Origin: Paulownia fortunei
Lineage: Eukaryota > Streptophyta > Magnoliopsida > Lamiales > Paulowniaceae
Direction of reading: 5' to 3'
Assembly (NCBI GenBank): GCA_019321725.1
Contig: CM033105.1
Span: 17,453,861-17,517,860, forward strand
DNA length: 64,000 nucleotides
The notes under the pieces were generated by a model. It saw nothing but the letters and a program-made list of their open reading frames with translations. It did not search any database and had not been told where the DNA came from. Each line of letters starts with the position of its first letter. The first letter of the stretch is position 1. The position numbers and the translations under genes were made by a program. Shown here in pieces: positions 13,296-24,155 of this stretch.

Positions 13296-13974
13296 TGCCA
13301 AACATATATTGATACGTGTAATATAATTTTCCATATAAAATTTAAATTTTATTTTTTTGGAATTTTTGTTGAATTCCAAAATTGATAAAATAATTAATTG
13401 ATAGAAAAATTAAATATTACCATGTATCAAATTATAATGTTTTGATAATTAATATTATATATTGCAAATTATGGAAGTGAATATCAATATTTTGATAATT
13501 CAAATCATATCTTATGATTAAAAAAATAATTTCCAATCAAATTATGAAGGGTCAGTCAAATCGTGTCATTTCATTAAATAGTTATAGCACAATCCTTTAT
13601 CCTACAAGTGCAAATAGGTTCCTCTCCAAAGAGTTAAACCCAACAATAACAAACAAGTCTACATTCAAGAGGTATTGGAGGAAGTCCTAAAATTCTCTCA
13701 ACCCAAGCTCATGAAATTCAAGGAGATCAAGATGTTGGTCATGAAGCTCATCAAATTAAGCATTTAATTCATGAGAAACCTAAATCAACTTTTGGAGGAG
13801 ATTAAATCATCAATTCCACATTCAAAATTTTAAATCTAAAAAATTCTTATTCTTGAAAAGAAAAATAGAGGATTAGAGATTGTATCAATATTTATTTGTT
13901 AAATTCAATAAATTTTCAATTGGTACTATTTTTTTTGTTTGTAATTTTCTTGCAGACATGAATTTTGTGTTATA
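13296..13974 (+). repeat. 5' LTR of the non-coding LTR element
   Basis: Begins TGCCAAAC and ends near GTGTTATA. It pairs with 15,287-16,020 over most of its length. Confidence 0.6.
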
Positions 13975-13980
13975 AATTTC

Positions 13981-13998
13981 TGACACGCCCGGTCGACC
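13981..13998 (+). other. Putative primer-binding site
   Basis: TGACACGCCCGGTCGACC lies about six bases after the 5' LTR, where a tRNA-primer site is expected. It resembles the TGGCACGCCCGGTGGGAC-type sites I recall from non-coding plant LTR elements. The matching tRNA was not worked out. Confidence 0.4.
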
Positions 13999-14589
13999 AT
14001 CTCTAACTGGAGATAATGGACAAACACACCATCTTCGAAAATGTCAATTTTTTTGCATCAAGCCATTATTTAACTTTTTGAAGAAATATGCAAGTGGGGG
14101 CAAATGAAGGAGATGTTCCATGTCTTCACTTAAATTTCATCCAAAGGGGAAAAAATGAAGGAGTTGTTCCATGTCTTTAGTTAAATCCCATTCAATGGGG
14201 GCAAAATATAAATTAAACTAAAGTTGTTGAATGTCAATTCCCAACAAATAAAGAATAAGAAATGAAATCATCTTCAATTTTCTAATGTTCTTAGATACGG
14301 GTATAAACTATGTCAATTTTTTTAAATTAAAGTCTACTCAAATGCTCTTAAATATGATTATAAACTATCTAATTTTTTTAAATTGAAGTCTTCTCAAGTG
14401 TTCCTATATATGACATAATCTATCTAAAATTTTTCAAATTAAATCATACTCAATTATGCATAATTTGTCAGAAACACTCCTTGACAAGAATATAAAAAGT
14501 TTATATTCTTTGACAAGAGTATAAAAAACCTGCAAGTTAAATCAAATGAAACACTGATTGACAAGAGTTTAAAAGGTTTACAAGTCAAA

Positions 14590-15145
14590 TTTATAATTGA
14601 TACTTCTTTATATGAGTATAAATTATTTATAAATTTCAAATTAAAATGAAAACTCCATGATATGAATATAAACTACTAACAAATTCAAAATGAAATGGAG
14701 ACTCCTTGATGTGATTATAAACTACCTACCAAATTCAAAATTGTATAGAGACTTCTTGATATGAGGATAAACTATTAAACAAATTAAAATTCAAATTGAA
14801 TACTTCTTGATACGAGTATAAACTACACACTAAAAGTCAAATTCAAATTGAAAAATCCTTGATACGATTATAAACTATCTAATAAATTTTAAATTTAAAG
14901 GGAGACTTTTTTACACGAGTATAAACTATCTAAAATTTCTAACAAATTCATATCAAGAACTCCTTAATATGAGAATATATTATCTACAAATCAAATCAAG
15001 TCAAGTTAATAACTCCTTTACATAAGAATAAATTATCTACAAATCCAAACCAAGTCAAGAACTCCTTGATAAGAAGACAAACTATCTATAAGTTCAAATT
15101 AATTCAACAGAAAAATCCCTAAATATGAGTTTAAACTGTCACTGT
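14590..15145 (+). repeat. Diverged tandem repeat, period about 52 bp
   Basis: The word pattern CTCCTTGATATGAGTATAAACTATC recurs in degenerate form near 14,598, 14,651, 14,702, 14,753, 14,804, 14,857, 14,909, 14,961, 15,012, 15,062 and 15,116. Steps are 50-54 bp. Weaker related units reach back to about 14,280. The array lies between the two LTRs and is non-coding. Confidence 0.75.
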
Positions 15146-15286
15146 GTTCCAAAAAAATTCAACTAAATTGTTGTGACTTTGATCCTCTTGATGAAAGAGT
15201 TCAAAACTCATTTAATTCTTACATCCGTTGAAGTAGATGCACACAAACAAGTCTCAAGGGGGCATTTATAGATAAAAAAATTTAAT

Positions 15287-16020
15287 TGACAAACATATAT
15301 TGATACGTGTAGTATATTTTTCCTTATCTACTTTATTTTTTATTTATTTTTGGAATTGTCATTGAGTTCCAAAATTAAATAATATAAGTAATTGATGAAA
15401 AAGTTAAATATTATCAAGTATCAAATTATAATATTTTAGTAGTTAAGATTATATCTTGCAAATTATGGAAGTGAACACCAATATTTTGATAATTCAAATC
15501 ACATCTTGTGATTAAGAAAGTAAATTTCAATCAAATCATGAAATATCTATCAAATCATGTCATTTCATCAAATGGTTAAGAAAAGAACTCATTCACTACA
15601 ATTATTAATATGGATCATCTCCAAAGAGTTAAACACAACAACAACAAACAAGTCTACAATCAAGAGGTGTTGGAGGAAGTACCAATGTTCTTTTAACCCA
15701 ATTCTATGAAATTCGTGAAACTCTATGGCGTTTAAGATGAATATCAAAACGTTTATTACGAAGCTCATTAAATCAAGCGTTCAATTCATGATTATAGTGC
15801 TAAACCCACAAATTAACATTGTTGAAGACCAAATCAACTTTTAAAGGAGATCAAATCATTAATTCCACTTTCAAAAATCCCAAAATTTCTTATTTTTGAA
15901 TAGAAGAATTTGATGATCAATTAGAGATTGTATCCATATTTATTTGCTAAATTCAATAAATTTTCAATTTTGTACTATTTTTTGGTTTGTATTTTTTCAC
16001 AAATCAAAATTTTTGGTTAT
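15287..16020 (+). repeat. 3' LTR of the non-coding LTR element
   Basis: Starts TGACAAAC after a G-rich tract (AAGGGGGC at 15,256-15,263) and AT-rich spacer. It repeats the 5' LTR in the same order with many substitutions. Confidence 0.6.
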
Positions 16021-17080
16021 CCCATTACAAAAAGGTTTTCTGCTGATGTAGCTGGCCTGCCCCACTACTATGCAATTTTGCAATCTAACTTTTTGTAGTC
16101 TGATGTTCTTTTTCTACTAACTGTCTTGTTTCTACATTACATCTATTGGTGTACATTGTAGCAGTTTTGTGAGTACGAGGTCACAACTGTGAGTTGATCT
16201 CTTGAAGGTTATACCAGTTCTCACTCAACTGAGACCCTTAGTCCCGCTATATCTGCTTTTGGTCTTAGACTTCGCTATTTTCTTGAAACTTTCTCATTCA
16301 TCTATTTGACTAAAAAAAAATTAGGATTGCTATGATCACTTGGTGATTTCGACTTTTGACTTATTGTTGCTGTCTCACTTTGTTGAAACAGTAGCTGTAC
16401 TAAGTCTTCTGTTTTTTTTTTAATCTTGGACTCTATTATGGTCTTGAAGCCTTTATCACTCTTTTGATCGTCACTTTACTTCTATTTTTTATGGATCTGC
16501 GATGTAATCTACTCTACAGAATAACATATATCAAAATCCTAACAAAACAGAAAATTATCAAGAATCAATTCAAGTACTTTCTAACATAATATATAATGGT
16601 GAATATTCATGATTTGGATTTTTAAATAATTTAGTTAATACCACGATTTGGCTCCGTCACAATTGTTTCTCGTTTTATAACAATTGGTTCTCCACAACAA
16701 AATAAATCAAACTTAAAAAATTATAAATTGTAGGTATAAGTCTTTTAACGATTTGGTATCTACAATGATTCGCTATGCTTATTCGTCGAGTCATGGCTGC
16801 TAAATGGTAACAAAACCGTACATATATGGACATTCTAGCTACAGTTCTGCAACGAAGCTAATGTACATTTTTGTTGTAGCTTGATTATATGTCAAAAAAA
16901 ATTATGGTTTCACTTTAAAATACATGGTTTGACATGAAGGCTGACTGACTTGTTTAGTGTATATTGTCAATTTTTTGAATGCATGTACTAATGTTTACAT
17001 ATGCTTGTTAATAGAGAATAATATCACTACAGTTCCGTTCAATGAACACTCTGTTAAGATTTCTAAAAGGATATCTTTGT
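16021..17080. other. No gene recognised
   Basis: Mixed-composition DNA between the LTR element and a possible exon. It may be intronic or intergenic. No repeat ends or conserved motifs were found. Confidence 0.35.
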
Positions 17081-17084
17081 TTCA

Positions 17085-17209
17085 GGTGTGATGCAAAGGG
17101 AATTTTGGCACTTCCAGAAGCTGTAAGGAGATGCTTTTTGACACTATTTGATACTAACGAATGCCATCGGTCTCTAATTTTAGAAAGAAAAAGGGTTGGT
17201 ATAGCTTCT
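17085..17209 (+). CDS. Possible orphan exon of an unrecognised gene
   Basis: A pyrimidine-rich tract ending ATCTTTGTTTCAG (to 17,084) is a good 3' splice site. It opens a clean frame reading CDAKGILALPEAVRRCFL and on through TNECHRSLILERKR. This balanced, protein-like composition is unlike the AT-rich DNA on both sides. The exon end is uncertain: the frame stays open to 17,266 and no strong GT donor stands out. I do not recognise the family, and no partner exon was found nearby. It could be a remnant exon, an exon captured by a transposon, or chance. Confidence 0.3.
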
Positions 17210-17266
17210 TATTCAATACAATCATCCGCGTACAATATTAACATTCGTGCAGTCGTTTATGTTTGA

Positions 17267-18239
17267 CTTATGTTCATGTGGATACGAACAAAGAAGTAAT
17301 CTTAGAAGAATTATTGCAAAAATCAAGTTGTTATGAATTCTTGTATTGTACATTTATATATTTTAGGCTAATTATTTGCCATTTTACAATTCAAACTAGC
17401 AAGTGCAATTCTTATTCGCTTTTTAATTTGACATATTCATCTTGTACCAAAGTTAATTTGAAAGAATTCCACAAACGCCTTTCAATCTCTAGTTTTTGTA
17501 AATTTATAATACACATAAGATAAGATTTAGTAACATAGTACTAGATGTGTAAAAAGTGCTTATAAAACCATCATTAAGTGCTATCTAGCCTATCTTTTCA
17601 AATGCATTCACAAGTGAAATAAACCAAACAATATGACCACTGTAGCACTTTTAATTGTATACAACTTCTCTTTATTCAATGGTTAGGTTTGTACTTCTTA
17701 GATTTATTTTCAATCTCCTTTCTGTTCTAACTTTATTTTGATCTCATTTATATTAAGACCCTGAGGCCCTCTTAAAACTAGATTCAGCCACAAAGCACAA
17801 ATCATTAACTTAATAGCAACAAACCACTTATTTCAAAAGCTCAAACATGTCAAATATTATCTAAGAGAGTCTTTTTTCAATGATTGAATCAAAATTGACA
17901 TTTAGATGCTCCCAATTATTAGAAAGAGACAATTTAACTTGAACTTCTACTAGTCAATTAAGACATTTCCTGTTGACTGTAAATTCTAAAAATGTACTAT
18001 AGATACAAATAATCCTTTCTCAACTCATTTAAATCGACTTGGCAACATAAAATATCATAAGTTTCAACAAATAAGTTTTGACAGAAAGGAGAAAACCACC
18101 ATTTCAGATTACAACCTTGATCACATAATTCAAATGAAATAACCAACTGAAATTTATTTGATCTCCTATGGTTTCAGAAATTGGATAAAGAGAGAAAAGA
18201 TTTGAAGTATAAATTGTCCCCGTGTATGTATTTTGCCTG
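17267..18239. other. No gene recognised; downstream side of the RGF-like gene
   Basis: AT-rich DNA. Its right part would hold the 3' UTR and terminator of the minus-strand peptide gene, but no distinct polyadenylation signal was assigned. Confidence 0.35.
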
Positions 18240-19026
18240 TCAGTTCTTTATAGGAGGTTTGCGTGGACCCCTGGGTGTTGAGTAATCTGCAGATTCAATT
18301 TCAATCTCCATTCTCCCTTGTTTTAAAGAATTATCCTCTATAATTGGTAGAGTCTCCATCTGATGCAATAACACCTACAAGTTATAACCATAGAATTTCA
18401 AATTGCAAGTGCAAATATCATATCGCACATGCACGCCAAATATAATTGTGATTAATTTCAAGTGTAAATTTAAAAATATATTTTATACACATTACATGCA
18501 TATGTGATATACAATAAAAAAATACAATTAAAATTGCAATAGAAGATTCAAATTGGAGATTTGGGGCTGGATTCTTAGTATATCACATCAGAGCATATTT
18601 TATGCTACAAATTAAATTTTTTACAAGAACAAATTAAGTTGGTTGTGCAACTCATATAATTCGTTATTATTTGCATTATTACAAGATTAAGAATAATGTT
18701 TGATAGTAATTTCATGCATGCATATATACACTAGGGAGGACGAGGAGTGACCTGATCCTTCGAAACTTGGTCACGAACGTTGTCTATAATTTCATCAACC
18801 TTTCCTGTTTCTGAAATATCCAAACACATAAAACGAGAGGGGTAACTAAATGGCCATGCATACGTCGACAAAAGTATCTAAAAAATATTAATGTTTTTCA
18901 TTGCAATCAGAAAGGATATATATATAGCATAGAGACCATACTTGATGTAGGGAACGCAGCAATGACAACAATGAAAGAGAAACCCAAAACTAAAACAAGA
19001 AGCTGTAAGAGAGCCCCTTTCACCAT
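18240..19026 (-). CDS. RGF/GOLVEN/CLEL-like secreted peptide precursor
   Basis: Three exons on the minus strand, 19,026-18,942, 18,804-18,752 and 18,374-18,240, with GT-AG introns of 137 and 377 bp, join in frame to 90 residues. Residues 1-25 form a signal peptide: MVKG, then a Leu/Val/Ile-rich core with VLVLGFSFIVVIAAFP. The middle is variable and charged. The last 23 residues open with MEIEIES and end in ADYSTPRGPRKPPIKN just before the stop. Secreted N-terminus, about 90-residue length and a C-terminal Asp-Tyr followed by a basic, Pro-rich tail ending in Asn fit the RGF/GLV/CLEL family. In that family the DY tyrosine is sulfated and the mature peptide signals through LRR receptor kinases in root growth and gravitropism. 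The usual His before the final Asn is Lys here. A PSY-like sulfated peptide is the alternative. The splice model and the family call are inferred; the frame and ends are seen. Confidence 0.7.
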
Positions 19027-19098
19027 CTTTATGTAACAGATAGCAGAACCTAAATCATTACCAAGAGTTCACAAAATAATGTAGGGGTATAGTTAGCT

Positions 19099-19106
19099 TA
19101 TTTATA
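19099..19106 (-). promoter_or_regulatory. TATA box of the RGF-like gene
   Basis: TATAAATA on the minus strand, 73 bp upstream of the ATG. A plausible core promoter position allowing a short 5' UTR. Confidence 0.5.
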
Positions 19107-19139
19107 GATATAAAGGAAGATATATATATATATATATGT

Positions 19140-19373
19140 ATTTACATATGATTATACTATTGCCACTAAAGAAAAGTCAGCTGGCAATGTTGGTTTTTTA
19201 ATATGAAGAGATTCCGAGTAGCTAGATTAATATGAAAACACATCAGGCTCCCAAGTGGGCAGGAAAATTCAAGCAACATTGAACTTACCAAACCACATGC
19301 GAGTGAGCTTGGAACTACGCGACCACCACCCATGATGGTTCTCCTACATGTAGATAATACTTTATTAAAGACT
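19140..19373. repeat. RGF-gene upstream flank, present twice
   Basis: About 230 bp between the RGF-like gene and the LTR element, repeated at 22,541-22,774 with few differences. Lying 110-350 bp upstream of the RGF-like start codon, it may hold promoter elements. The second copy has no gene attached. Confidence 0.6.
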
Positions 19374-20644
19374 GTGTAATACCCCAATATAAATATATTT
19401 GTGTGTATATTATTATCTTAATAAAGAAATTTTTATTGGTTCAAATTCTATTTTTTCAAGAAGCTATTCGAATTGAGGTAAGTAATCTTTTACTTTTTCA
19501 GTGTATAAGCGTATAAATTGTATATATAGTATTTTGGTGTGTGTTGGGAATTATTATTTTTGGATGGACCAAGTAGGTTTATTATGTATTGAACTATAAA
19601 AATAGCTTTATAACTATGATTCGTTGTGTATATGTATTTTTAAAAATGGATTGTTAAAATGTAATTTTTGTGAATGCGTTGATTTTTGAGACTACTGTTG
19701 AAATTATATGCACTAGTGAATATTCTAAAATAGGACTGGATTACTGAAATCATCCAAAGTTTAGTGCTGATTCTTGACTCAGGATAGAGGGTAAAGCTTG
19801 CTACGTAACACAAGACAAGGATAAGCCTATTATGTGAACCAAGTTGCCTTATATATGATATTTTTTATTTGTGGATATAATTGATTCTTTGTGGTTATTT
19901 AATTTTTCATCTTTTACTCAATTTTTTTAAATGATTATGTTATTGGATATATATTTTTATTTATTCCATCAATTAAATAAATATTTTCTGACTTTCTTGA
20001 TCTAACTAGTTGAGTGACGGATTATTTAATGAACTATTGTGCTCATAATTCCACTAATATTTTTTTTTTCAAATATTGAGGCATCATTACTTGGGAAAAG
20101 TTTTTGAAGTATGAGGAGGTTTATGGAAGGAGCTCAGCATTGGTTACTTTTATTAGATTTAGAATTATTTAATAGAATGGACTTTAATATCCAATATTTA
20201 CTATTTTTTTTTAAAATATACTTTTTATAACTATCACTTGGTGATTGATTTCAGACATTATAAATTTATTCGTATTTTTTTAAGATATACATTTTAAGAA
20301 TTTATTATTATTTTATGTTTGATGGATTTCGATAAATTATAAGATTTATTTCGTGGATGAAATGTATCGATTTATAATTTTTAAAATAATTTGAGGTAAA
20401 TATCGGATTAGCCTTGCTAGATTTTTGGATGTTTCCTACAGTTTGAAGCAGTTGTCATGGTCTTGGGTTTCGGTACGTCACAATATAGTTGTATAAGAGC
20501 TGATTTGATGTGAAAATGCTCTACACGAGTGCTTAATGTTGGACTATAGAGTAAATATTAAGTTAGCTTTGCAAGCTTTTAAGATGTTCCATAGAACTTG
20601 CGGTAGCTCTTATGGTCCATAGTTTCGGGGTGCCACAATTACAG

Positions 20645-20656
20645 TGGTATCAGAGC
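20645..20656 (+). other. Primer-binding site (initiator Met tRNA type)
   Basis: TGGTATCAGAGC, complementary to the 3' end of initiator tRNA-Met, seven bases after the LTR end. A degenerate second LTR-end/primer-site copy lies about 150 bp upstream (20,398-20,505). Confidence 0.65.
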
Positions 20657-21593
20657 CGATCCAGAGGTACTATCAATGCACGAGGTCCGATTGGATGTGT
20701 ATTGGGATAGTCCTAGAGTGTGAAAGGAACATGATGAGGACATCACATGTTCAATGTGAGGTGAATGTAATATATTACATCAATTGTGAGAGTAAAATTA
20801 GAATGACTTATGAGTAGTTAATTGACTCATTTAGCATTTTGGTTAATTATTTTCGCAAAAGTAAAGACGAATGTATAATAGTTGCTTGAAGAGCCCGTTG
20901 TGTCAAAATCTTACTTTCGAGCCACTACCCAATAAGCCCGAGGCCTGAAAATTAAAAGTACTCTAATTAATTCATTATTATCTTATTGAATTTTCCTAAG
21001 ATCCTACCAAAACAATTAGGTTCAAAAAATAAATAAATAAATAAATACACTAAGGTCACAAACTAAAATCCAAGCCCGTTATTCCCCTATAAATTCATTT
21101 TTCTTATATATCTTTCCAATAAAATAGTTGTAAAGTGATTGTCTTGGATAGGTAATTAGTATTGATTCAACATTCGACTAACCCATGCATTAAATATTCC
21201 ACAATTCCAAATCAGATGCACGATCCCTAAAACAATTGATCAAAAATTTGGTTTCTTCTTAAGTTGCCACACCACGAACAACTGTTTTCTTCGCAATTTA
21301 TGCATGCACATCACAGTATATAGTTAAACTAATTTCTAAGATAATAGCAGTATTTGGCTTAATAATTAGCTCTCTCCGTTGTGAATTCAAATCGCCAGGC
21401 AGCTGCTCGTCCCTTTCTTCTCGTTTGTATTTATTAGTTGAAGCTTAGAATTCAATTTATATTGAATGGGGGTATTGACTTTTAGAACGACAAAGATGAT
21501 GTGATGTGGAACATGGACGTGAAATTGTTCATTAAATATCTTAATTTTCTTACAAATCTTGGGTGTAGCAATTTTAGAGGACTAAACTTTTTT

Positions 21594-21607
21594 TAAGGAG
21601 GATAAAA
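21594..21607 (+). other. Polypurine tract
   Basis: AAGGAGGATAAAA directly before the 3' LTR start TGTAATACCC, as expected for plus-strand priming. Confidence 0.55.
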
Positions 21608-21617
21608 TGTAATACCC

Positions 21618-21619
<2 letters not shown>

Positions 21620-21648
<29 letters not shown>
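21620..21648. repeat. (AT)n microsatellite
   Basis: Near-perfect AT run just inside the 3' LTR start of the unit A element. The unit B counterpart (36,710-36,740) is an AT plus GT run. Confidence 0.85.
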
Positions 21649-21700
21649 CTATTATCATTAAAATGAAACTTTTATTAGTGCAAGTCTATTTTTAATACAA

Positions 21701-22299
21701 TATAAGAAAAATCGTGAATTCATACATAAGACATGTAACAGCTATATAGAATCAATCTTACAGTGCTATATCAAGATTTCAGAATCGTAGTAACAACTAA
21801 AATTGTATTACCAATGACAAGAACAAGTATTATTATTAGTATTTCAAGCAAATATTTTTTTGTCAAACAGCTAGGTTGCCAATTAAAAAGAGGAAGGCGA
21901 AAGAGGTTGGGGAAAAGAAAAAGCTTAGAAAAACTGAGCAACTAGACGTGATATTCACCCTAATCTGTTCCATCTTAGACTTTTAAACAGATAGAAATAT
22001 TTTATGTCAAATTTTTATCAAACAATCCGGGTCAGATGAGTTGGCTGTGAAATTTATTGGAGATAAAGTTCAAAAAGATTCTACTGATATTTCGGGCCAA
22101 GTTATTACGTTGTGATACTATTTTTTTTTTTTTTTTTTTGGAACAGCTTATGTACAGGAGGAAGTTATGAAGAGTTTGTTTACATTGTGTACACTTAAAA
22201 GTTATCTGAGAAGAAAATATTTTATCCATCTAATATTTCTTCCAGTAAATATCTACATGGTATTATCTGCCAGTAAGACTTAAGGTTAACCGATTCAAG
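21701..22299 (+). mobile_element. Element remnant and Copia 5' LTR/leader region
   Basis: The left part (to about 22,040) is shared with unit B but unclassified. The right part ends in a leader with a degenerate primer-site-like string TGGTATTATCTGCCAG near 22,258, just before the Copia gag start at 22,300. The LTR limits could not be fixed. A long T run sits at 22,123-22,140. Confidence 0.4.
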
Positions 22300-22528
22300 A
22301 TGTCTGCCTCCTTAAATTCTTCAATTTCAAGTGTTGCAGAGACCAACCTTCCCATCTTCCTCCATCAACCTCACTAAACTCACATGTCTCAACCACCCAA
22401 CATGGAAAGCCACCATGGTACCCTATCTCAAAGGCCAGAAGGTCTTCGGCTATATAGATGGCACCCTCCGGCAGCCTACTAAAACCATCACTGCATCTGA
22501 TGGCTCTACAAACCCCAACCCATCCTAA
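22300..22528 (+). pseudogene. Copia Gag N-terminal fragment
   Basis: ATG at 22,300 opens a frame (MSASLNSSISSVAETNLP) that shifts near 22,345. It then continues as SSSINLTKLTCLNHPTWKAT, then VPYLKGQKVFGYIDGT, ending in ASDGSTNPNP. The W-x-A-T-M-V-P-Y-L-K-G and GYIDGT words are typical of the N-terminal Gag domain of plant Copia elements. The fragment stops exactly where unit B of the duplication begins. The downstream Gag half is found at 37,245 onward. Confidence 0.75.
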
Positions 22529-22913
22529 TAATATATGTATTTACATATGATTATACTATTGCCACTAAAGAAAAGTAGCTTGCAATGTTGGTTTTTTAAT
22601 ATGAAGAGATTCCGAGTAGCTAGATTAATATGAAAACACGTCAGGCTCCCATGTGGGCAGGAAAATTCAAGCAACATTGAACTTACCAAACCACATTCGA
22701 GTGAGCTTGGAACTACTCGACCACCACCCATGATGGTTCTCCTACATGTAGATAATACTTTATTAAAGACTGTGTAATACCCCAATATAAATATATTTGT
22801 GTGTATATTATTATCTTAACAAAGAAATTTTTATTGGTTTAGATTCTATTTTTTACAACAAACTATTATAATTGAGGCAAGTGATTTTTTACTTTTTTAG
22901 TATATAAATTGTA

Positions 22914-24155
22914 GGGAAAAAGACAAAATTCGTTCTTTATGTTGGCCTATATAGAAATTTAGTTCATTAAATTGGCAAAATTTGATTTTAGCACACTAAG
23001 TTTTCATTTGGCACATTTTGTCCGAATTTCGCCGAAAAATTCAATTTTGGCCGAAAATTATTGATATGGTACAAAAGACTACCGAAATTTATTGATATGG
23101 ACTATAATTTGGGGATTTCTATTATTTGGGGGGAAAATAACTGATGTGGCGCTTATGTGTATTATTTTGTGAAAAAAAAAATATGTGACACCTAGATGAA
23201 AAATGTGAGGAAAAAAATTAAATAATAATTTATTTTATCTTTATTTTTTGTATTTAGTAAAATTTCAAAAAATAAATAATTTTTTTTAGTTTTTTTTTCT
23301 CCTTCATCTTCTTCCCACACCCACTACCACCACTCGCCCCTTCTTCTTCTTCTTCTAAATCCACACCCCAAACCATCAACCCATCTCTTCTTCCACCTAA
23401 ATCCACACTACAAACCACCACCCACCTCTTCTTCCACCTAAATCCACTCCCAAAGTTACACCCCAAACCACCAAACCCAAATCCACACTCCAAACCCCCA
23501 CCCACCTCTACCACCTATCTCTCCTCCTCCTTTTCTTCTTCTTCTTCTTCTAATAAATTTTTCTTTATTTTATATTTTTGGTATTTAATAAATTATTTAA
23601 TATATTATATAAACTATTTTTTTATTTTGTTTATCTTTGAAATTCAAATGCTTTCTAACTTTTAAATATAATAGTTTACTAACACATTATTTCTTTATTT
23701 TTTAATTTATTTATAAAAAATAATATGTAAACTATTTTGATTTTTTTGAAATTCTATAAATTTTTTGAAGAGGAGGAGATAAAAATAAATAATTGATTTT
23801 TTTGAAATTTTACAAGTGGAAAAAGAATATATATCAAACAAATTATTATTTATTTTTTTTAGGTCTACTTGGAAATTCCACATATTTTGTTCATTTTCAT
23901 CCATTTGTCTATATAATTGTCACATCATGTAATTTTTTCTTCAAATCTAAAAATTCCCAAATTATCGTCCATGTTAGTAAATTTCGATAGTCTTTGTGTC
24001 ATATTAGTAATTTCCAGCTAAAATTGAATTTTTCGGCAAAATTCAGACCAAATATGCCAAATTTAAAAACTTAATACACTAAAATCAAATCTTGTCATTT
24101 TAACAAATTAAATCTCTATATAGACCAACATAAATGACGAGTTTTACCTTTTCTC
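22914..24155. mobile_element. Non-autonomous Mutator-like element
   Basis: 1,242 bp with long terminal inverted repeats of about 180 bp. The left end starts GGGAAAAAGACAAAATTCGT and the right end reads, in reverse complement, GAGAAAAGGTAAAACTCGTC. Both then share CTATATAGA, AATTTGATTTTAG- and CGCCGAAAAATTCAATTTT-type blocks. Flanks TAAATTGTA (22,905-22,913) and TAAATTATA (24,156-24,164) are a 9-bp target duplication with one change. The paralogous site in unit A (near 19,513-19,525) has a single copy and no insert. No transposase is present. The interior is TTC/CCA-rich (23,290-23,550). Confidence 0.8.
23285..23555. repeat. Pyrimidine-rich repeats inside the Mutator-like element
   Basis: TTC runs plus repeated AATCCACACY-CAAACCA-type units of about 35-45 bp. 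They may be a degenerate minisatellite or captured sequence. Confidence 0.5.

Larger units (their letters stand above)
13296..16020 (+). mobile_element. Non-coding LTR retrotransposon derivative (LARD/TRIM-like)
   Basis: Two direct repeats, 13,296-13,974 and 15,287-16,020, flank about 1.3 kb with no gag or pol. The repeats start TGCCAAACATATATTGATAC and TGACAAACATATATTGATAC. They share blocks through to a closing AATTCAATAAATTTTCAATT plus TACTATTTTTT region. A primer-binding-like sequence follows the first LTR and a G-rich run precedes the second, so the element points to the plus strand. Any movement would have needed proteins from another element. The LTRs are clearly diverged and no clean target duplication was found. 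Confidence 0.65.
19374..21700 (+). mobile_element. Non-coding Gypsy-type LTR element (unit A copy)
   Basis: The 5' LTR (19,374-20,637) starts TGTAATACCC and ends GTGCCACA. A tRNA-iMet-type primer site (20,645-20,656), about 0.95 kb without gag or pol, a purine tract (21,594-21,607) and the start of a diverged 3' LTR (TGTAATACCC at 21,608) follow. The 3' LTR matches the 5' LTR for only about 90 bp, then gives way to unrelated DNA also present in unit B. That replacement is therefore older than the duplication. The layout suits a chromovirus-derived non-autonomous element. Confidence 0.6.
19132..22528. repeat. Tandem duplication, unit A
   Basis: From about 19,132 the sequence is repeated, in the same order and orientation, from 22,531. 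It covers the RGF-side flank (19,140-19,373), the non-coding LTR element (19,374-about 22,040) and the start of a Copia element up to 22,528, where unit B begins. Unit B was later interrupted at 22,914, at 24,464 and by a deletion near 37,240. Unit A keeps both insertion sites empty. Confidence 0.8.

Noticed and set aside
14280..15150. CRISPR-like array
   Set aside because: Units are diverged, contiguous 52-bp repeats without unique spacers, in a plant LTR element.
18240..18374. Alternative model with exon 2 starting at 18,810
   Set aside because: That upstream AG joins exon 1 in a frame with a stop after a few codons; the AG before 18,804 keeps the frame open through exon 3.
19166..19387. 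Minus-strand frame duplicated at 22,525-22,785
   Set aside because: Conserved only because it lies in the tandem duplication; it crosses the LTR start of the non-coding element.
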